A stretch of 64,000 nucleotides of DNA from Erwinia typographi. GTDB lineage: Bacteria > Pseudomonadota > Gammaproteobacteria > Enterobacterales > Enterobacteriaceae. Below the pieces are notes generated by a model that worked only from the letters and a program-made list of their open reading frames with translations, was not told where the DNA came from and ran no database searches. The stretch covers positions 1-64,000 of the forward strand of contig NZ_JRUQ01000045.1 in NCBI RefSeq assembly GCF_000773975.1, given 5' to 3'. The translations under genes were made by a program, and so were the position numbers. This document shows positions 1 to 8,266 of the stretch, one piece after another; within the stretch, counting starts at the first letter, position 1, and each line of letters starts with the position of its first letter.

Positions 1-2
1 GA

Positions 3-335
3 TTATTCAACCACTACAATGCGAACCAGTTTGTGCTTATGAGCGGGTCAGGAACAACACAATACTCACCATTTGCGGTTGTTAATGGGCAGGTGTTCAT
101 CAGCGATGCATTCATCCAGGATGGTACCATTACAAACGCCAAAATTGGGAGCTATATCCAATCCAACAACTATGTGGCAGGCTCCACTGGTTGGAAACTG
201 GATAAAGGCGGCACGTTTGAAAACTACGGTTCTGATGGTGATGGTGCAATGAAGCAGACCAACACAACAATCAGCGTCAGGGACTCGGCGGGCGTTCTCC
301 GGTTCCAGGCAGGTAAAATCACGGGGGTATTCTGA
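3..335 (+). CDS. Phage tail tip / host specificity protein J, C-terminal fragment
   Basis: The reading frame is open from the window edge, so the gene starts upstream and only about 110 C-terminal residues are visible. They include the segment FIQDGTITNAKIGSYIQS, followed by GWKLDKGG, which is the pattern seen at the end of lambda gpJ-like central tail tip proteins where they describe fibre attributes. The gpJ family forms the tail tip and recognises the outer-membrane receptor. The stop codon overlaps the start of the next gene (TGATG at 333-337), so the two are translationally coupled. Assignment to the J family rests on these motifs and on the genes that follow. Confidence 0.75.
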   Translation, partial: LFNHYNANQFVLMSGSGTTQYSPFAVVNGQVFISDAFIQDGTITNAKIGSYIQSNNYVAGSTGWKLDKGGTFENYGSDGDGAMKQTNTTISVRDSAGVLRFQAGKITGVF

Positions 336-646
336 TGGCGTGGGGGGTACAAACGTGGGATGCGGCAGGGAAGCCGAATAACTATGGGCTGGTGCCGGTG
401 TCTCTTCTGGGGAATATTGAACTGGCTGCTGAGCAGGTATCAGGCTCCTGGTCATTTTCAGTGCCGTCAGGTTACCGGATTGACTACATTCATGTTGCCA
501 AAACGATAACCTATACCGCCACCCGCAGATTAATTACGATAAGCGGCTCCACAATATCAATCAGTCAGGCCGGGGCAAGCGCATATGGTTTCGGCACGGA
601 AATGGCATATAACGCGTTTCTTTGCGTATTTATCAGGAATGACTGA
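335..646 (+). CDS. Small phage protein downstream of J (possibly DUF6453-like)
   Basis: This 103-residue protein begins MAWGVQTWDAAGKPNNYG and has PVSLLG about 20 residues in. Small proteins of this sort follow J in many enterobacterial prophages and are filed under an uncharacterised family (DUF6453, from memory). It is predicted to be mostly beta strand, with no signal peptide or membrane segment. Its opening motif WGV-x-x-W-x-AAGK recurs in the middle of the next gene, so the two are related. The position next to the tail tip gene suggests a tail or receptor-binding accessory, but no function is established. Confidence 0.65.
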   Translation: MAWGVQTWDAAGKPNNYGLVPVSLLGNIELAAEQVSGSWSFSVPSGYRIDYIHVAKTITYTATRRLITISGSTISISQAGASAYGFGTEMAYNAFLCVFIRND

Positions 647-648
647 CT

Positions 649-1302
649 ATGGCCGATTATGGTGTATATCTCACCACTACGGACGGCAGACCGTTCATCA
701 CACCAGAAACAACTCCGGTTAGCCTGCTTGGCAAATATACGGCATCCGGAGATGGTGTTGCTACCGCCGTCATAACAATAGACCCATCCGTAATAAATAT
801 TCCCTTTGTGCTTTCTGATGCTCCCGCTGTTCATTCTGTCGGATATAGCGGAACGCAAATGACAGTGCGATCAAGCCGACAGGACAGCACAGGCGGAGCA
901 GTGAACATGCAATTATACGTGTTCTCGATTAAAGCTCCGACGCTGCCCAAGTGGGGCGTGGCAATATGGAATGCTGCCGGGAAATGCATTCTGACAAACG
1001 AAACCCGCGTGCTGAGGGATATTGTAACGATAGGAACGAAGGGTGACCCCGGAACAAGCGGGACCAGCATAAATCAGACTCGGGCGGGAAAGTGGGCAAT
1101 CATGCCTGAGCTGGCGGGGAATCTGGCCGGAGTAATCAACCAGTCGCCCTTCAGCATCCCGCAGATATTCTTCTCCAGGTATGACGGGGCCAACACGCAG
1201 ATAAGTTCAGTATTGGCTACAACGCCACCCACTGGCGGCCAGGGAACCACGACCAGCGCACAGAGTAGTGTAAAAGCCATTGATGCATCCTTGTACGATT
1301 AG
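649..1302 (+). CDS. Phage tail-associated protein (possibly DUF6453-like), two repeat units
   Basis: This 217-residue protein starts two bases after the previous stop. Its N-terminus carries the PVSLLGK segment shared with the preceding gene. A second unit begins near residue 102 with PKWGVAIWNAAGK, which closely matches the start of the preceding protein. It therefore looks like two fused copies of the same beta-rich unit. A short glycine-rich linker (GTKGDPGTSGTS) follows the second motif. No catalytic motif is visible. Its place between J and the tail fibre suggests a virion or tail accessory; the function is unknown. Confidence 0.65.
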   Translation: MADYGVYLTTTDGRPFITPETTPVSLLGKYTASGDGVATAVITIDPSVINIPFVLSDAPAVHSVGYSGTQMTVRSSRQDSTGGAVNMQLYVFSIKAPTLPKWGVAIWNAAGKCILTNETRVLRDIVTIGTKGDPGTSGTSINQTRAGKWAIMPELAGNLAGVINQSPFSIPQIFFSRYDGANTQISSVLATTPPTGGQGTTTSAQSSVKAIDASLYD

Positions 1303-1333
1303 CTGATTCGATCATTTCGATCGATTTAGTGAT

Positions 1334-1362
1334 TTGATTGATAATCACGCAAGGCATCTAAT
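1334..1362 (+). promoter_or_regulatory. Candidate sigma-70 promoter for the Cor-like lipoprotein
   Basis: TTGATT (1334-1339) and TCTAAT (1357-1362) are separated by 17 bases, matching 4/6 and 5/6 of the consensus. Transcription would begin near 1369, about 23 bases before the ATG at 1392. A private promoter between late genes is what would be expected of a gene expressed from the lysogen. Confidence 0.45.
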
Positions 1363-1391
1363 AAGTTCATATGCTATTTATGGATGAAATC

Positions 1392-1616
1392 ATGAAACTT
1401 ATTTTCCTTCTGGCGTCAGCTATTTTGTTATCTGCCTGTCAGAAATTGCCAGCACCAGTGTGTACAGGGACTGCTCTCGTCGGCGGGCAGGAAACGTCTG
1501 TTAATATTTACGACATTCGTAAAATTGCTAATCAGACAGAATACAAAGCAGGACCTCCATTTAACTGGCAGTGGGTGAGCAAAACAAACTTCACCCATAC
1601 AACCTGCGATATGTAA
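1392..1616 (+). CDS. cor: Phage exclusion lipoprotein, Cor-like
   Basis: This 74-residue lipoprotein has a short signal peptide ending in the lipobox LLSAC (lipidated Cys16). The mature part contains PVCTG, VGGQE, a YKAGPPFNWQWV stretch and a late cysteine near the end, so two cysteines could form a disulfide. This layout and the position just after the tail tip genes match the Cor proteins of phages such as N15, phi80 and mEp167, which sit in the outer membrane and block FhuA so that a lysogen is not re-infected. The start at 1392 is chosen because GGATGA precedes it; an in-frame start at 1371 would put seven extra residues before the signal peptide. The gene has its own promoter and terminator. 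The Cor assignment is from memory of the family. Confidence 0.65.
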   Translation: MKLIFLLASAILLSACQKLPAPVCTGTALVGGQETSVNIYDIRKIANQTEYKAGPPFNWQWVSKTNFTHTTCDM

Positions 1617-1636
1617 TTTAATTTAAAACAGACAGA

Positions 1637-1660
1637 CCCGGCCACCGCGCCGGGTTTTTT
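1637..1660 (+). terminator. Rho-independent terminator after the Cor-like gene
   Basis: CCCGGC (1637-1642) pairs with GCCGGG (1649-1654) around a six-base loop and is followed by six T residues. It isolates the lipoprotein gene from the tail fibre gene, whose start codon is only 18 bases further on. Confidence 0.8.
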
Positions 1661-1677
1661 ATTGTCCGGAGAAAATC

Positions 1678-2892
1678 ATGGCAGCAGGCACTATTGCATT
1701 AACTAACAACTCAACCGCCGTTACCGGAACAGGGACCGCGTTCACTACCGATCTGGCAGCAAATGACTTTATCGTTTCAGTGGTCGGTGGGGTTACCTAT
1801 ACGCTGGGCATAAAATCTATCGAATCTGATACTGCGCTAACGCTCATAACTGCCTATAACGGCCCGGCAGCTTCAGGGGCGGCATGGTCGGCCGTGGCTA
1901 ACCAAACCCTGGTCGGTATTACTGCTCAGGTCGCTGCGGATGTCGCTAAGGCTATTCGCGGTCTCAACCTCGACAAAGCAAACTGGCAACAGGTGTTCAC
2001 CGGCAGCGGAACCATTACGGTTAACCTTCCTGATGGCACCAGTTACAGCGGACCAGCCTGGAACAGCTTTACAACAGCACTTGACGGTAAGGCTGTCAAG
2101 GGAGCAAACGGCGATATAACTGCGCTGAGTGGGCTGACAACAGCACTCTCCATAGCGCAAGGAGGCACTGGCGCTAAGACAGCGACACTGGCTCGCACTG
2201 CGCTTGGCGTTGCATATGGCAATACTGCCGGGACTGTAGCGCAGGGTAATGACAGCAGGTTCAGCACGATCGATGGCATGTCAGGGGGTAATCTATCTAG
2301 TAGCGTCAACGTAAACCAGGCCGGAGGAAACGGGTTTTATGCGGCCACAAATGCGGTGGACGGATCAGGGCCAAACAGGGTGGCTACTGGGCTTCGCATA
2401 CAGTCTTCAGACAGCGCATATGACGGATATTTGCAGTACTACCTTGTGTCGGGCAGCTACCATTGTATGCGTTTTGTTCAGAACGCAGTGGCTACTCTAA
2501 CTATCAGATCTGGCACCGGAGGCTGCTATGCAGCGTCGTTTAACCCGACGTCTGACGGACGATTAAAATTCAATAAGGTACAAATTGCTGACGCGCTGGA
2601 AAAAGTAGAAACGCTAACCGGGTATACGTACGATCTGTTCGGCGAGCGTAGGACCGGACTTATCGCGCAAGACATTCGTGAAGTCCTGCCGGAGGTTATC
2701 TCGGAAACATTCGTTGATCACAAGCTGGAAGATGGCACAGTGGTAGAGAATGGGCTGGCCGTCGATTATGGCGCTATGTCCGGGATTATCGTAGAAGCAA
2801 TCAAAGAGCTGAGTCAAAAGGTGACCGCACAGGATGCGGTAATTCAGGAATTGCAGGCGAGACTTAAAGCGCTTGATGGGCTGGATGCCTGA
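1678..2892 (+). CDS. Phage tail fibre with C-terminal S74 intramolecular chaperone
   Basis: This 404-residue tail fibre has three parts. Residues 1-100 open with MAAGTIALTNNSTAVTGTGT and carry a WSAV segment, typical of the N-terminal attachment region of short prophage fibres. The middle has the repeat-type motif AQGGTGAKTATLARTALG. The C-terminus from about residue 292 (TSDGRLK) to the end is a Peptidase_S74 intramolecular chaperone, with GLIAQDIREVLPE and a final coiled coil. In this family the chaperone trimerises the fibre and then cuts itself off between the Ser and Asp of the SD-x-R-x-K motif, here expected after Ser292. A GGAG ribosome site precedes the start. The receptor-binding part would be about residues 200-290. 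Confidence 0.85.
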   Translation: MAAGTIALTNNSTAVTGTGTAFTTDLAANDFIVSVVGGVTYTLGIKSIESDTALTLITAYNGPAASGAAWSAVANQTLVGITAQVAADVAKAIRGLNLDKANWQQVFTGSGTITVNLPDGTSYSGPAWNSFTTALDGKAVKGANGDITALSGLTTALSIAQGGTGAKTATLARTALGVAYGNTAGTVAQGNDSRFSTIDGMSGGNLSSSVNVNQAGGNGFYAATNAVDGSGPNRVATGLRIQSSDSAYDGYLQYYLVSGSYHCMRFVQNAVATLTIRSGTGGCYAASFNPTSDGRLKFNKVQIADALEKVETLTGYTYDLFGERRTGLIAQDIREVLPEVISETFVDHKLEDGTVVENGLAVDYGAMSGIIVEAIKELSQKVTAQDAVIQELQARLKALDGLDA

Positions 2893-2989
2893 TAATTTAT
2901 GCTCCGCTTAGGGAGTCATAAGAATAAGCAAGCCTGAACCCCCTGTAGCCGTTATGGCAACGGAAGTGGTTATTATACATCAGATCCTA
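2893..2989. other. Short non-coding stretch after the tail fibre gene
   Basis: This is the space between the tail fibre stop and the end of the small convergent gene on the minus strand. No clear terminator hairpin was found. A plus-strand frame from 2954 to 3145 exists, but it lacks a ribosome site and overlaps the better-supported minus-strand gene. Confidence 0.4.
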
Positions 2990-3166
2990 TCAATTATAGG
3001 CGCTGCCCTTTACAGCATTAGCAAGCTCAGACTCAGAAGAGTCCGCATCATCGTAGACGGTTTTCATTGGTGGTGGGGTAACACCTGCCACCGCATCCTT
3101 CCTGAAGTTACCCTCTGCAAAATGCAACTCCCTCATTTCCCATAAATCTAAGTTTGATTCATTCAT
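2990..3166 (-). CDS. Small prophage protein of unknown function (58 aa)
   Basis: A 58-codon frame on the minus strand encodes a protein beginning MNESNLDLWEMRELHFAEG and ending AVKGSAYN. It has a strong ribosome site, AAGGAGAGGG, about nine bases before the ATG. The product is acidic and polar, with a serine/aspartate-rich stretch (DDADSSESE) near the C-terminus and a TPPPM turn in the middle. It has no signal peptide or membrane segment. It points toward the tail fibre gene, as lysogeny-expressed genes at the ends of prophages often do. I do not recognise the family. The ribosome site and the clean frame make it likely real. Confidence 0.6.
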   Translation of the reverse strand: MNESNLDLWEMRELHFAEGNFRKDAVAGVTPPPMKTVYDDADSSESELANAVKGSAYN

Positions 3167-3193
3167 TTCAACAACCCTCTCCTTGATACCCTG

Positions 3194-3241
3194 TTAAGAA
3201 AAATCTTAAGTTAATGTAAGCCTGGCTGGTTACTTCTGCAA
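3194..3241 (-). promoter_or_regulatory. Possible promoter and operator for the 58-aa gene
   Basis: On the minus strand TTGCAG (3236-3241) and TACATT (3213-3218) are 17 bases apart, a weak promoter. Just downstream, TTAAGA and TCTTAA (3194-3199 and 3204-3209) form a perfect six-base inverted repeat around AAAA, which could be an operator. The promoter match is poor, so this is tentative. Confidence 0.25.
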
Positions 3242-3316
3242 CAGATATTCACTTTTAGTTACATCGCATTTCCTCCAAAAAAATTTCCCCTTGATAGCCT
3301 GCGTCGATCAATAATA

Positions 3317-3332
3317 CTGTATTCGTGTACAG
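3317..3332 (+). promoter_or_regulatory. LexA (SOS) box
   Basis: CTGTATTCGTGTACAG fits the CTGT-N8-ACAG consensus of enterobacterial LexA sites exactly. It overlaps the promoter region of the following small gene: TTGATA at 3291-3296 could be the -35 element, and the box would cover the -10. DNA damage should therefore switch this gene on. SOS-controlled genes at this position are common in temperate phages, where they include antirepressors and DinI-like proteins. Confidence 0.75.
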
Positions 3333-3349
3333 TGTTTTATGAGGTGAGC

Positions 3350-3607
3350 ATGGGCGGTAAAGACAGGAACTACCAGGTGGTGTACCGGGGCGAGACTCTG
3401 GAAACGTTCAAAGAAGGCGGCTTGGTGTTCTTCCAGCGTAGCAAGGAGAGCGGGGGAGGCTACTGGTTCGGCCGCACCTATCCCGATTGCTTCTGGATCG
3501 AGTTTGAACGGCCAGTGTCGCTATCAGAAGGTATACAGTATCTGGTTGGGCTGGAGCGGGTTATGGCGGCATCGGATGAGTTTGACGACGATTTCATGCT
3601 GGAGTGA
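3350..3607 (+). CDS. SOS-controlled small prophage protein, unknown function
   Basis: This 85-residue protein begins MGGKDRNYQVVYRGETLETF. The ATG at 3350 is preferred because GAGG lies five bases before it; the upstream GTG at 3332 falls inside the LexA box. The protein has alternating hydrophobic strands, a GGGYWFGRTYP segment and an acidic tail (SDEFDDDFMLE). The acidic tail recalls DinI, which ends in a similar acidic helix and modulates RecA filaments, but the rest does not align clearly. It could be a DinI analogue, an antirepressor or another induction-time protein. The SOS control is the only firm clue to its role. Confidence 0.6.
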   Translation: MGGKDRNYQVVYRGETLETFKEGGLVFFQRSKESGGGYWFGRTYPDCFWIEFERPVSLSEGIQYLVGLERVMAASDEFDDDFMLE

Positions 3608-3634
3608 TATTCACTTATTGCTTGCCGTGCAATA

Positions 3635-3719
3635 TACACTTGTGAAGTGTAAGATATCCCTCCTTCAAAAGTCTTCTTTAAACAGACACTTTTGAATATG
3701 TGTACCAGGCTGTGTACCA
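3635..3719. repeat. Paired repeats at the prophage-chromosome junction (candidate attR)
   Basis: Three repeat structures lie close together: a perfect 7-base inverted repeat (TACACTT 3635-3641 and AAGTGTA 3645-3651); a perfect 9-base inverted repeat (TTCAAAAGT 3664-3672 and ACTTTTGAA 3688-3696); and a 9-base direct repeat TGTGTACCA at 3699-3707 and 3711-3719. Such clusters are typical of integrase and excisionase binding sites beside an att core. The core itself cannot be named without the other prophage end. Confidence 0.4.
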
Positions 3720-3787
3720 AATTAACAAATGTGAGTTAATTTCAAGTGCTAAGTCGTTGACGTATAACCTTAATATTACTTTTGCAT

Positions 3788-3829
3788 GTAACCTTGCGTG
3801 TGGGTTACCACTGCAATTAAGGATGTAAA
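3788..3829 (+). promoter_or_regulatory. thrS translational operator (leader hairpin)
   Basis: GTAACC (3788-3793) pairs with GGTTAC (3803-3808) around a nine-base loop TTGCGTGTG that contains CGT, the sequence of a tRNA-Thr anticodon. The thrS Shine-Dalgarno (AAGGATGT) follows about 10 bases later. In E. coli, threonyl-tRNA synthetase represses its own translation by binding anticodon-like hairpins next to its ribosome site. The hairpin is seen; the function is inferred from E. coli. Confidence 0.55.
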
Positions 3830-5758
3830 ATGCCCGTTATTACCCTTCCTGATGGAAGTCAGCGTTCTTATGACCACGCCGTTAGCGTGATGGATATTGC
3901 ACTGGACATCGGTCCGGGCCTCGCGAAAGCCTGTATTGCCGGCCGCGTAAATGGTGAGTTGGTCGATGCGGTCGATCCCATCGCCGAAGATGCCAACGTT
4001 GCTATCATCACCGCTAAGGATGACGCAGGTCTGGAGATTATTCGCCACTCCTGTGCTCACCTGCTGGGACACGCGATTAAGCAGCTATGGCCAGACACCA
4101 AAATGGCGATAGGCCCGGTCATCGACAACGGCTTCTACTATGACGTTGATCTTGAGCGAACCCTGACCCAGGAAGACATTGAGCTGCTGGAAAAAAGGAT
4201 GCACCAGCTGGCCGAAACGAATTACGACGTCATCAAAAAGAAAGTGAGCTGGCAGGAAGCGCGCGACGCGTTTGCCGCCCGTGGCGAAACTTACAAGATG
4301 ACCATTCTTGATGAGAACATCAGCCATGACGACCGTCCTGGCCTGTATCATCATCAGGAATATGTTGATATGTGCCGTGGACCGCATGTGCCGAACATGC
4401 GCTTTTGCCACCACTTCAAGCTCCAGAAAATTTCTGGCGCTTACTGGCGCGGCGACAGCAGCAACAAAATGCTACAGCGCATTTATGGCACCGCCTGGGC
4501 CGATAAAAAACAGCTGGCGGCCTATTTGCTGCGTCTGGAAGAAGCGTCAAGGCGTGACCACCGTAAAATCGGCAAGCAGCTTGACCTTTACCACATGCAG
4601 GAAGAAGCGCCGGGCATGGTGTTCTGGCACAACGATGGCTGGACTATCTTCCGTGAGCTGGAAGTTTTTGTCCGCAGCAAGCTGACTGAGTATGACTATC
4701 AGGAAGTGAAGGGCCCATTGATGATGGACCGCGTGCTGTGGGAGAAAACAGGCCACTGGGAAAACTATAAAGAAGCGATGTTCACCACCTCTTCGGAGAA
4801 CCGTGAATACTGCATCAAGCCAATGAATTGCCCAGGGCATGTGCAGATTTTCAATCAGGGTCTAAAATCATACCGCGACCTGCCGCTACGGATGGCCGAG
4901 TTTGGTAGCTGCCACCGTAACGAACCGTCAGGGGCGCTGCACGGTCTGATGCGCGTTCGCGGCTTTACCCAGGATGACGCCCATATCTTCTGTACAGAAG
5001 AGCAGGTGCGCGCCGAGGTTAACAGCTGCATCCGTATGGTGTATGACATGTACAGCACCTTCGGCTTTGAGAAAATCGCGGTGAAATTATCTACTCGTCC
5101 GGTGAAACGCATCGGCAGCGAGGAGCAGTGGGACCGTGCCGAGGCCGACCTGGCTGCCGCGCTGAAAGAGAACGAAATCCCGTTCGACTATCAGCCGGGA
5201 GAGGGCGCCTTCTACGGCCCTAAAATTGAATTTACCCTGCATGATTGCCTGGATCGCGCATGGCAGTGCGGCACCGTTCAGCTCGACTTTTCACTGCCGG
5301 GTCGTCTGAGTGCTTCTTATATAGGTGAAAATAATGAGCGCCAGGTCCCGGTGATGATTCACCGGGCAATCCTCGGCTCAGTGGAGCGCTTTATCGGTAT
5401 TCTGACCGAAGAGTATGCCGGGTTCTTCCCAACCTGGCTGGCTCCAGTACAAGTTGTGGTGATGAATATCACCGATGGCCAGTCCGAATATGTTGCAGAA
5501 TTGACCCGAAAACTGCAGAATGCGGGCATTCGTGCAAAAGCGGACTTGAGAAACGAGAAGATTGGCTTTAAAATCCGCGAGCACACTTTACGTCGTGTCC
5601 CGTATATGTTGGTCTGTGGTGATAAAGAAGTGGAATCAGGCAAGGTTGCCGTTCGCACTCGCCGTGGTAAAGACCTGGGCAGCATGGACGTAAACGAAGT
5701 GATCGCGAAACTGCATGATGAAATTCGCAGTCGCAATCTTCATCAATTGGAGGAATAA
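3830..5758 (+). CDS. thrS: Threonyl-tRNA synthetase
   Basis: It charges tRNA-Thr with threonine in the cytoplasm. The 642 residues match the E. coli length and follow the class II layout: an N-terminal TGS-like domain (about 1-61), the [10 protein letters not shown] editing-domain motif, the catalytic core, and a C-terminal anticodon-binding domain. The active-site zinc ligand Cys334 is in the segment [10 protein letters not shown], and motif 2 appears as [19 protein letters not shown]. The start is fixed by AAGGATGT seven bases upstream and by the conserved [10 protein letters not shown] opening. It begins the thrS-infC-rpmI-rplT cluster. The prophage boundary lies less than 200 bp upstream, so its native promoter may be partly phage-derived. 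Confidence 0.98.
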   Translation: MPVITLPDGSQRSYDHAVSVMDIALDIGPGLAKACIAGRVNGELVDAVDPIAEDANVAIITAKDDAGLEIIRHSCAHLLGHAIKQLWPDTKMAIGPVIDNGFYYDVDLERTLTQEDIELLEKRMHQLAETNYDVIKKKVSWQEARDAFAARGETYKMTILDENISHDDRPGLYHHQEYVDMCRGPHVPNMRFCHHFKLQKISGAYWRGDSSNKMLQRIYGTAWADKKQLAAYLLRLEEASRRDHRKIGKQLDLYHMQEEAPGMVFWHNDGWTIFRELEVFVRSKLTEYDYQEVKGPLMMDRVLWEKTGHWENYKEAMFTTSSENREYCIKPMNCPGHVQIFNQGLKSYRDLPLRMAEFGSCHRNEPSGALHGLMRVRGFTQDDAHIFCTEEQVRAEVNSCIRMVYDMYSTFGFEKIAVKLSTRPVKRIGSEEQWDRAEADLAAALKENEIPFDYQPGEGAFYGPKIEFTLHDCLDRAWQCGTVQLDFSLPGRLSASYIGENNERQVPVMIHRAILGSVERFIGILTEEYAGFFPTWLAPVQVVVMNITDGQSEYVAELTRKLQNAGIRAKADLRNEKIGFKIREHTLRRVPYMLVCGDKEVESGKVAVRTRRGKDLGSMDVNEVIAKLHDEIRSRNLHQLEE

Positions 5759-5761
5759 GGT

Positions 5762-6313
5762 ATTAAAGGCGGAAAACGAGTTCAAACGGCGCGTCCTAAT
5801 CGCATTAACAGAGAAATCCGCGCCACAGAAGTACGACTGACTGGCGTCGATGGCGAGCAGATTGGTATTGTCAGTCTGAATGAGGCTTTGGAAAAAGCTG
5901 AGGAAGCAGGGGTCGATTTAGTTGAAATTAGCCCTAACGCCGAGCCGCCCGTTTGCCGAATCATGGATTACGGCAAGTTCCTCTACGAAAAAAGCAAATC
6001 TTCTAAAGAACAGAAGAAAAAGCAAAAAGTTATCCAGGTTAAGGAAATTAAGTTCCGTCCTGGTACCGATGATGGCGACTACCAGGTAAAACTACGCAAC
6101 CTGGTTCGCTTTCTCGAAGAGGGCGACAAAGCCAAAATCACGCTGCGGTTCCGTGGTCGTGAGATGGCGCACCAGCAGATCGGTATGGAAGTGCTTAACC
6201 GCGTCCGTAAAGATCTGTGTGACGATCTGGATTTGGCCATTGTCGAATCCTTCCCTTCAAAAATCGAAGGTCGTCAGATGATCATGGTGCTGGCTCCGAA
6301 GAAGAAGCAGTAG
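5762..6313 (+). CDS. infC: Translation initiation factor IF-3
   Basis: IF-3 binds the 30S subunit, prevents 50S joining and checks the start codon and initiator tRNA. The gene starts with the rare codon ATT at 5762, three bases after thrS stops and just after GGAGG. The encoded N-terminus, [15 protein letters not shown], matches E. coli IF-3 after its first Met. Starting at the first ATG/GTG-like codon near 5888 would delete 42 conserved residues. The protein is 183 residues. In E. coli the AUU start lets IF-3 repress its own translation. The N-domain, a lysine-rich linker ([11 protein letters not shown]) and the C-domain are all intact. Confidence 0.97.
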   Translation: MKGGKRVQTARPNRINREIRATEVRLTGVDGEQIGIVSLNEALEKAEEAGVDLVEISPNAEPPVCRIMDYGKFLYEKSKSSKEQKKKQKVIQVKEIKFRPGTDDGDYQVKLRNLVRFLEEGDKAKITLRFRGREMAHQQIGMEVLNRVRKDLCDDLDLAIVESFPSKIEGRQMIMVLAPKKKQ

Positions 6314-6403
6314 GCCATAAAGTAATCGAGGTTCGGGCTTCGGTCCGGGCTTTTATTCGCCTGTCTGGTTCATTTTATTAACAATGCGAAGTGGATGTTT
6401 TAA

Positions 6404-6601
<198 letters not shown>

Positions 6602-6640
6602 GTCATTTTTTTTAAACAGAATATAAAACAGGAGAGCTAA

Positions 6641-6997
<357 letters not shown>

Positions 6998-7005
6998 GTC
7001 AGGTG

Positions 7006-7033
7006 AAAGAGGGAGCTGGTCTCCCTCTTTTAT
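7006..7033 (+). terminator. Terminator after rplT
   Basis: AAAGAGGGAG (7006-7015) pairs perfectly with CTCCCTCTTT (7021-7030) around a five-base loop, with T residues after it. It separates the ribosomal protein genes from the phe operon leader. Confidence 0.8.
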
Positions 7034-7068
7034 TTTCACTGTTTTAACCCGTACAAGGTAACGCAAGC

Positions 7069-7128
7069 GTGAATGCTGCTATTTTCCGTTTCTTTTTTTA
7101 CTTTAGCACCGGTACGCCGGGGGCTTGA
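7069..7128 (+). CDS. pheM: Phenylalanyl-tRNA synthetase operon leader peptide
   Basis: A 19-codon frame encodes [19 protein letters not shown]. The first 14 residues match the E. coli PheM leader peptide, including five closely spaced phenylalanine codons. Two features differ from E. coli as remembered: the start codon is GTG, and the frame runs five codons beyond the usual stop. Ribosome stalling at the Phe codons when charged tRNA-Phe is scarce should prevent the attenuator at 7159 from forming, allowing pheST expression. Confidence 0.85.
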
Positions 7129-7158
7129 GCGCAAAGAGAAGAAACGAAAAATCGCGCT

Positions 7159-7185
7159 AAAAGCCTCCCAAGTGGAGGCTTTTTT
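7159..7185 (+). terminator. pheST attenuator
   Basis: AAAAGCCTCC (7159-7168) pairs with GGAGGCTTTT (7174-7183), followed by T residues. It lies 30 bases after the leader peptide stop and about 80 before pheS, as expected for the attenuator of the phe tRNA synthetase operon. Confidence 0.85.
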
Positions 7186-7228
7186 GTTTCTGGCGTCGCT
7201 GATATCGGACGAACCTTCGTCCTCATAA

Positions 7229-8251
<1,023 letters not shown>

Positions 8252-8266
8252 GGGCGGGTCAGACCA

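Larger units (their letters stand above)
1..3720. mobile_element. Right end of a lambdoid prophage (partial)
   Basis: The stretch holds, in order, the end of a J-like tail tip gene, two small genes of the type that follow J, a Cor-like lipoprotein, an S74-type tail fibre, a small minus-strand gene and a LexA-controlled small gene. This is the usual late end of a lambda-like prophage. Housekeeping genes (thrS onward) start directly after it. The integrase, excisionase, repressor and head genes must lie before position 1. The right boundary is inferred: it should fall between the stop of the last phage gene at 3607 and the thrS operator at 3786, where paired repeats are seen. The exact att core cannot be set without the other end. 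Confidence 0.8.

Noticed and set aside
2954..3145. 63-codon plus-strand frame after the tail fibre
   Set aside because: It has no ribosome site and overlaps the minus-strand 58-codon gene, which has a strong one.
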